Shown here: positions 7,034 through 8,794 of the stretch, piece by piece
Position numbering within the stretch: the first letter of the stretch is position 1
Layout of the letters: the number at the start of each line of letters is the position of its first letter
Position numbers and translations under genes: made by a program
Notes under the pieces: model-generated
The model's database searches: none
Seen by the model: the letters and a program-made list of their open reading frames with translations, nothing else
What the model was told of the DNA's origin: nothing
From: an uncultured Bacteroidota bacterium
Lineage (GTDB): Bacteria > Bacteroidota > Bacteroidia > Chitinophagales > Chitinophagaceae
Direction: 5' to 3'
Length of the DNA: 8,794 nucleotides
Assembly: GCA_946479535.1 (NCBI GenBank)
Contig: CAMLGP010000077.1
Coordinates: 1-8,794 of the forward strand

Positions 7034-8794
7034 TTAAAATATATAAACACCAATTCCCACGTAAAAACTTCTCCCTACCGAAGGAATGATACCAGGCCCC
7101 GGATATTCATCCGTTCGTTGGGTGAAATACTTTTTATCGAATAGATTATTTAAACCAAACTTGAGCTTCATCTGCTTCCATCCGGCGTTCATTGACCAGT
7201 CAACAACGCTATAACCCGGAATTGCACCGACGATGGGATTACCGCTCCTCTCCGTATTAGCCGCATCACTATATGCCTTTGACTGATGCGATAATTGAAC
7301 TGATGTAGAAAATGATTTATTAGTATAGGTGATCCCAACCCGGTTAATAATTGCGGGAGCATATTCTACCTTGTTCCCTTCATAAGTTCCTTTTGTGTAG
7401 CGGGCATGCGTCCAGGCAAATGAATTATAAATACTGAGCTGTCCTTTTCTATGGGATTGCACCCAACGTGTAATATTCAGCTCAAAATAGCTTTCAATTC
7501 CCTTTTGAACACTTTGGGCGGTATTTGTTCTGTAAGTATAGGGCACTCCATTTTCATCTGTTAACAAAATTGTCCCTACCCTGTTCTGGAAATTTAGATA
7601 GAATAATCCAATATCGTAATTAAAGTAATTCCTGACAATGCCCCTGATGCCCAGGTCCGAGTTCCATGCCTTCGGATCTCTCATATCAGGGTCAACTTTG
7701 GATACAGAACCTAATGGGATTGTCTGTCCATAATCAAGTGGGCGATATGCCTGTGAAATGTTCCCATACAGGCTGGAGCTCTTATTCAACTCATATTGCA
7801 TTCCGATGCCGGTTAAAATGAATTGTCTTCCCTTTTCCTCTTCAGTTTCCTTTTCAATTCCATTTATTTCATATTCCGTTTCAGTTTCGCTTTGCAGGCT
7901 TTCAAAGCGAATTCCTGGTGTCACAGAAAATCTATCGTTCCACTTAAAACTATTTTCAATGAACGGAGCAATATTTAACGTTTTAAAGGTAAAGTTTTCC
8001 TCGAATTCACCCTTAACGGCCAGATCAAAATCAGTTCCATTTGTGCCTGCGGCCTCCTCCATTCTTTCAAATGTAGCAGCACTGAATCTTACTCCTGAAG
8101 CTAATGCTGATTTTATATTTCCTATCTTATACTGATGAAGCAACCTGAATTCTGTTGAGAAGCTTTTCATCAGTTCCCTGTCTACTTCCCTGTTGGAATA
8201 TTGACCCGTTTGTGGATCAATCAGATCCATTTCACCAGGCAGTTTATTAATCCACACAAGGCTGCGTTCTCCTTTAAGGTAGGTTGTTTGAAGTAACAGT
8301 GAAGTATTTTTTGAAAGGATATATTTTGCCCTGGCAGTTAGAATATTCCACGGACTTTTAAGCCAGTTGCGGGAGCGCACGGATATCCGGCTGTCAGTTT
8401 CAAATTGTTCATCCGTAAGGCCGCCCGGCATTTTAACTTTGTTGCGTAACAGGGAGAACTCAATTCCAACGGATAGTCTGTTATTTACCTGGTAATTTAA
8501 TTTTCCAAACCCTGTCAATTGATCCTGCTGAGAATTCGGTCTCCAGCCGTCCAGGTTCCGGTAATTAATAAAAGTGAAGTAATTCCATTTTTTAATAGTG
8601 CCTCCTGCCGCATTATAGGAATTAAAGAGTCCGTTACTGCCTGTTGTCTGGAGACTATTGAAGGTAAAAGGTTTAGTGCGGCTCCCTTCATGGATCACAT
8701 AATTTACCATACCTCCCAGTTGAGGCCCAAACTGAAGAGATGAAGAGCCTTTGACCAATTCGATCTTTTCAACTGCCTCCATCGGCGGCAAGTA
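7034..8794 (-). CDS. TonB-dependent outer-membrane receptor, FecA-like, N-terminus off the window
   Basis: The right edge cuts this gene, and the open frame runs through the last base, so the signal peptide, TonB box and most of the plug are missing. The first visible residues, YLPPMEAVEKIELVKGSSSL followed by QFGPQLGGMVNY, are the end of a plug domain, where VEKIELVKG and LQFGPQLGGMVNY match the conserved plug motifs. The remaining roughly 550 residues alternate as amphipathic beta-strands of a 22-stranded barrel, with a receptor-type segment (ISQAYRPLDYGQTIP) and a C-terminal FGLNNLFDKKYFTQRT...SFYVGIGVYIF ending in the terminal Phe used for barrel insertion. It most resembles FecA-like receptors of Bacteroidota. 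In context it may import a phosphonate-containing compound or ferric complex, but the ligand cannot be read from sequence. No SusD-like partner follows. It ends with TAA 14 nt before the next gene. Confidence 0.93.
   Translation of the reverse strand, partial: YLPPMEAVEKIELVKGSSSLQFGPQLGGMVNYVIHEGSRTKPFTFNSLQTTGSNGLFNSYNAAGGTIKKWNYFTFINYRNLDGWRPNSQQDQLTGFGKLNYQVNNRLSVGIEFSLLRNKVKMPGGLTDEQFETDSRISVRSRNWLKSPWNILTARAKYILSKNTSLLLQTTYLKGERSLVWINKLPGEMDLIDPQTGQYSNREVDRELMKSFSTEFRLLHQYKIGNIKSALASGVRFSAATFERMEEAAGTNGTDFDLAVKGEFEENFTFKTLNIAPFIENSFKWNDRFSVTPGIRFESLQSETETEYEINGIEKETEEEKGRQFILTGIGMQYELNKSSSLYGNISQAYRPLDYGQTIPLGSVSKVDPDMRDPKAWNSDLGIRGIVRNYFNYDIGLFYLNFQNRVGTILLTDENGVPYTYRTNTAQSVQKGIESYFELNITRWVQSHRKGQLSIYNSFAWTHARYTKGTYEGNKVEYAPAIINRVGITYTNKSFSTSVQLSHQSKAYSDAANTERSGNPIVGAIPGYSVVDWSMNAGWKQMKLKFGLNNLFDKKYFTQRTDEYPGPGIIPSVGRSFYVGIGVYIF

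Noticed and set aside
7758..8135. Plus-strand open frame of 125 codons
   Set aside because: It lies wholly antisense to the receptor barrel, shows no recognisable domain and runs against the operon direction; it is a shadow frame.

Overview
The window reads as a stretch of a Bacteroidota chromosome, most like the Chitinophagaceae and relatives. This rests on a TonB-dependent receptor of the FecA-like Bacteroidota type, a DUF5690-type membrane protein, A/T-rich leaders without clear Shine-Dalgarno motifs, and almost exclusive use of TAA stops. The genus assignment is inference. No rRNA, tRNA, CRISPR array or mobile element was seen.

Every gene lies on the minus strand and the seven genes are packed like a single operon running from right to left. 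In transcription order they are: a TonB-dependent receptor cut by the right edge (7034-8794); a secreted alkaline-phosphatase-superfamily hydrolase (5940-7019); a secreted YncE beta-propeller/phosphoesterase fusion (3481-5928) broken by one in-frame TGA; a PhnZ-like HD-domain oxygenase (2874-3452); a PhnX-like HAD phosphonatase (2193-2867); a DUF5690/MFS-type carrier (854-2140, possibly from 2227); and a TIGR03364-type FAD-dependent oxidoreductase cut by the left edge (1-861). Gaps are 14, 11, 28, 6 and about 52 nt, and the last pair overlaps by 8 nt. There is no non-coding stretch over 60 nt, and neither the operon promoter nor its terminator lies in the window.

The genes suggest a complete route for an organophosphonate, with 2-aminoethylphosphonate or a hydroxylated, N-alkylated or esterified derivative the best guess. 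The receptor would bring a conjugate across the outer membrane and the two exported phosphohydrolases would free the headgroup. The carrier would move it across the inner membrane. The FAD enzyme with the PhnX-like hydrolase (oxidative deamination, then hydrolytic C-P cleavage) and the PhnZ-like diiron enzyme (oxidative C-P cleavage) would release phosphate. The three cytoplasmic enzymes are well supported by motifs; the outer-membrane and periplasmic half of the pathway is inferred from context.

The most striking oddity is the TGA at 4267-4269. The reading frame continues unchanged after it and encodes the rest of the phosphoesterase domain, so this is a point nonsense change (probably GGA Gly to TGA), a sequencing error or, less likely, a recoding event, and not a frameshift or two genes.
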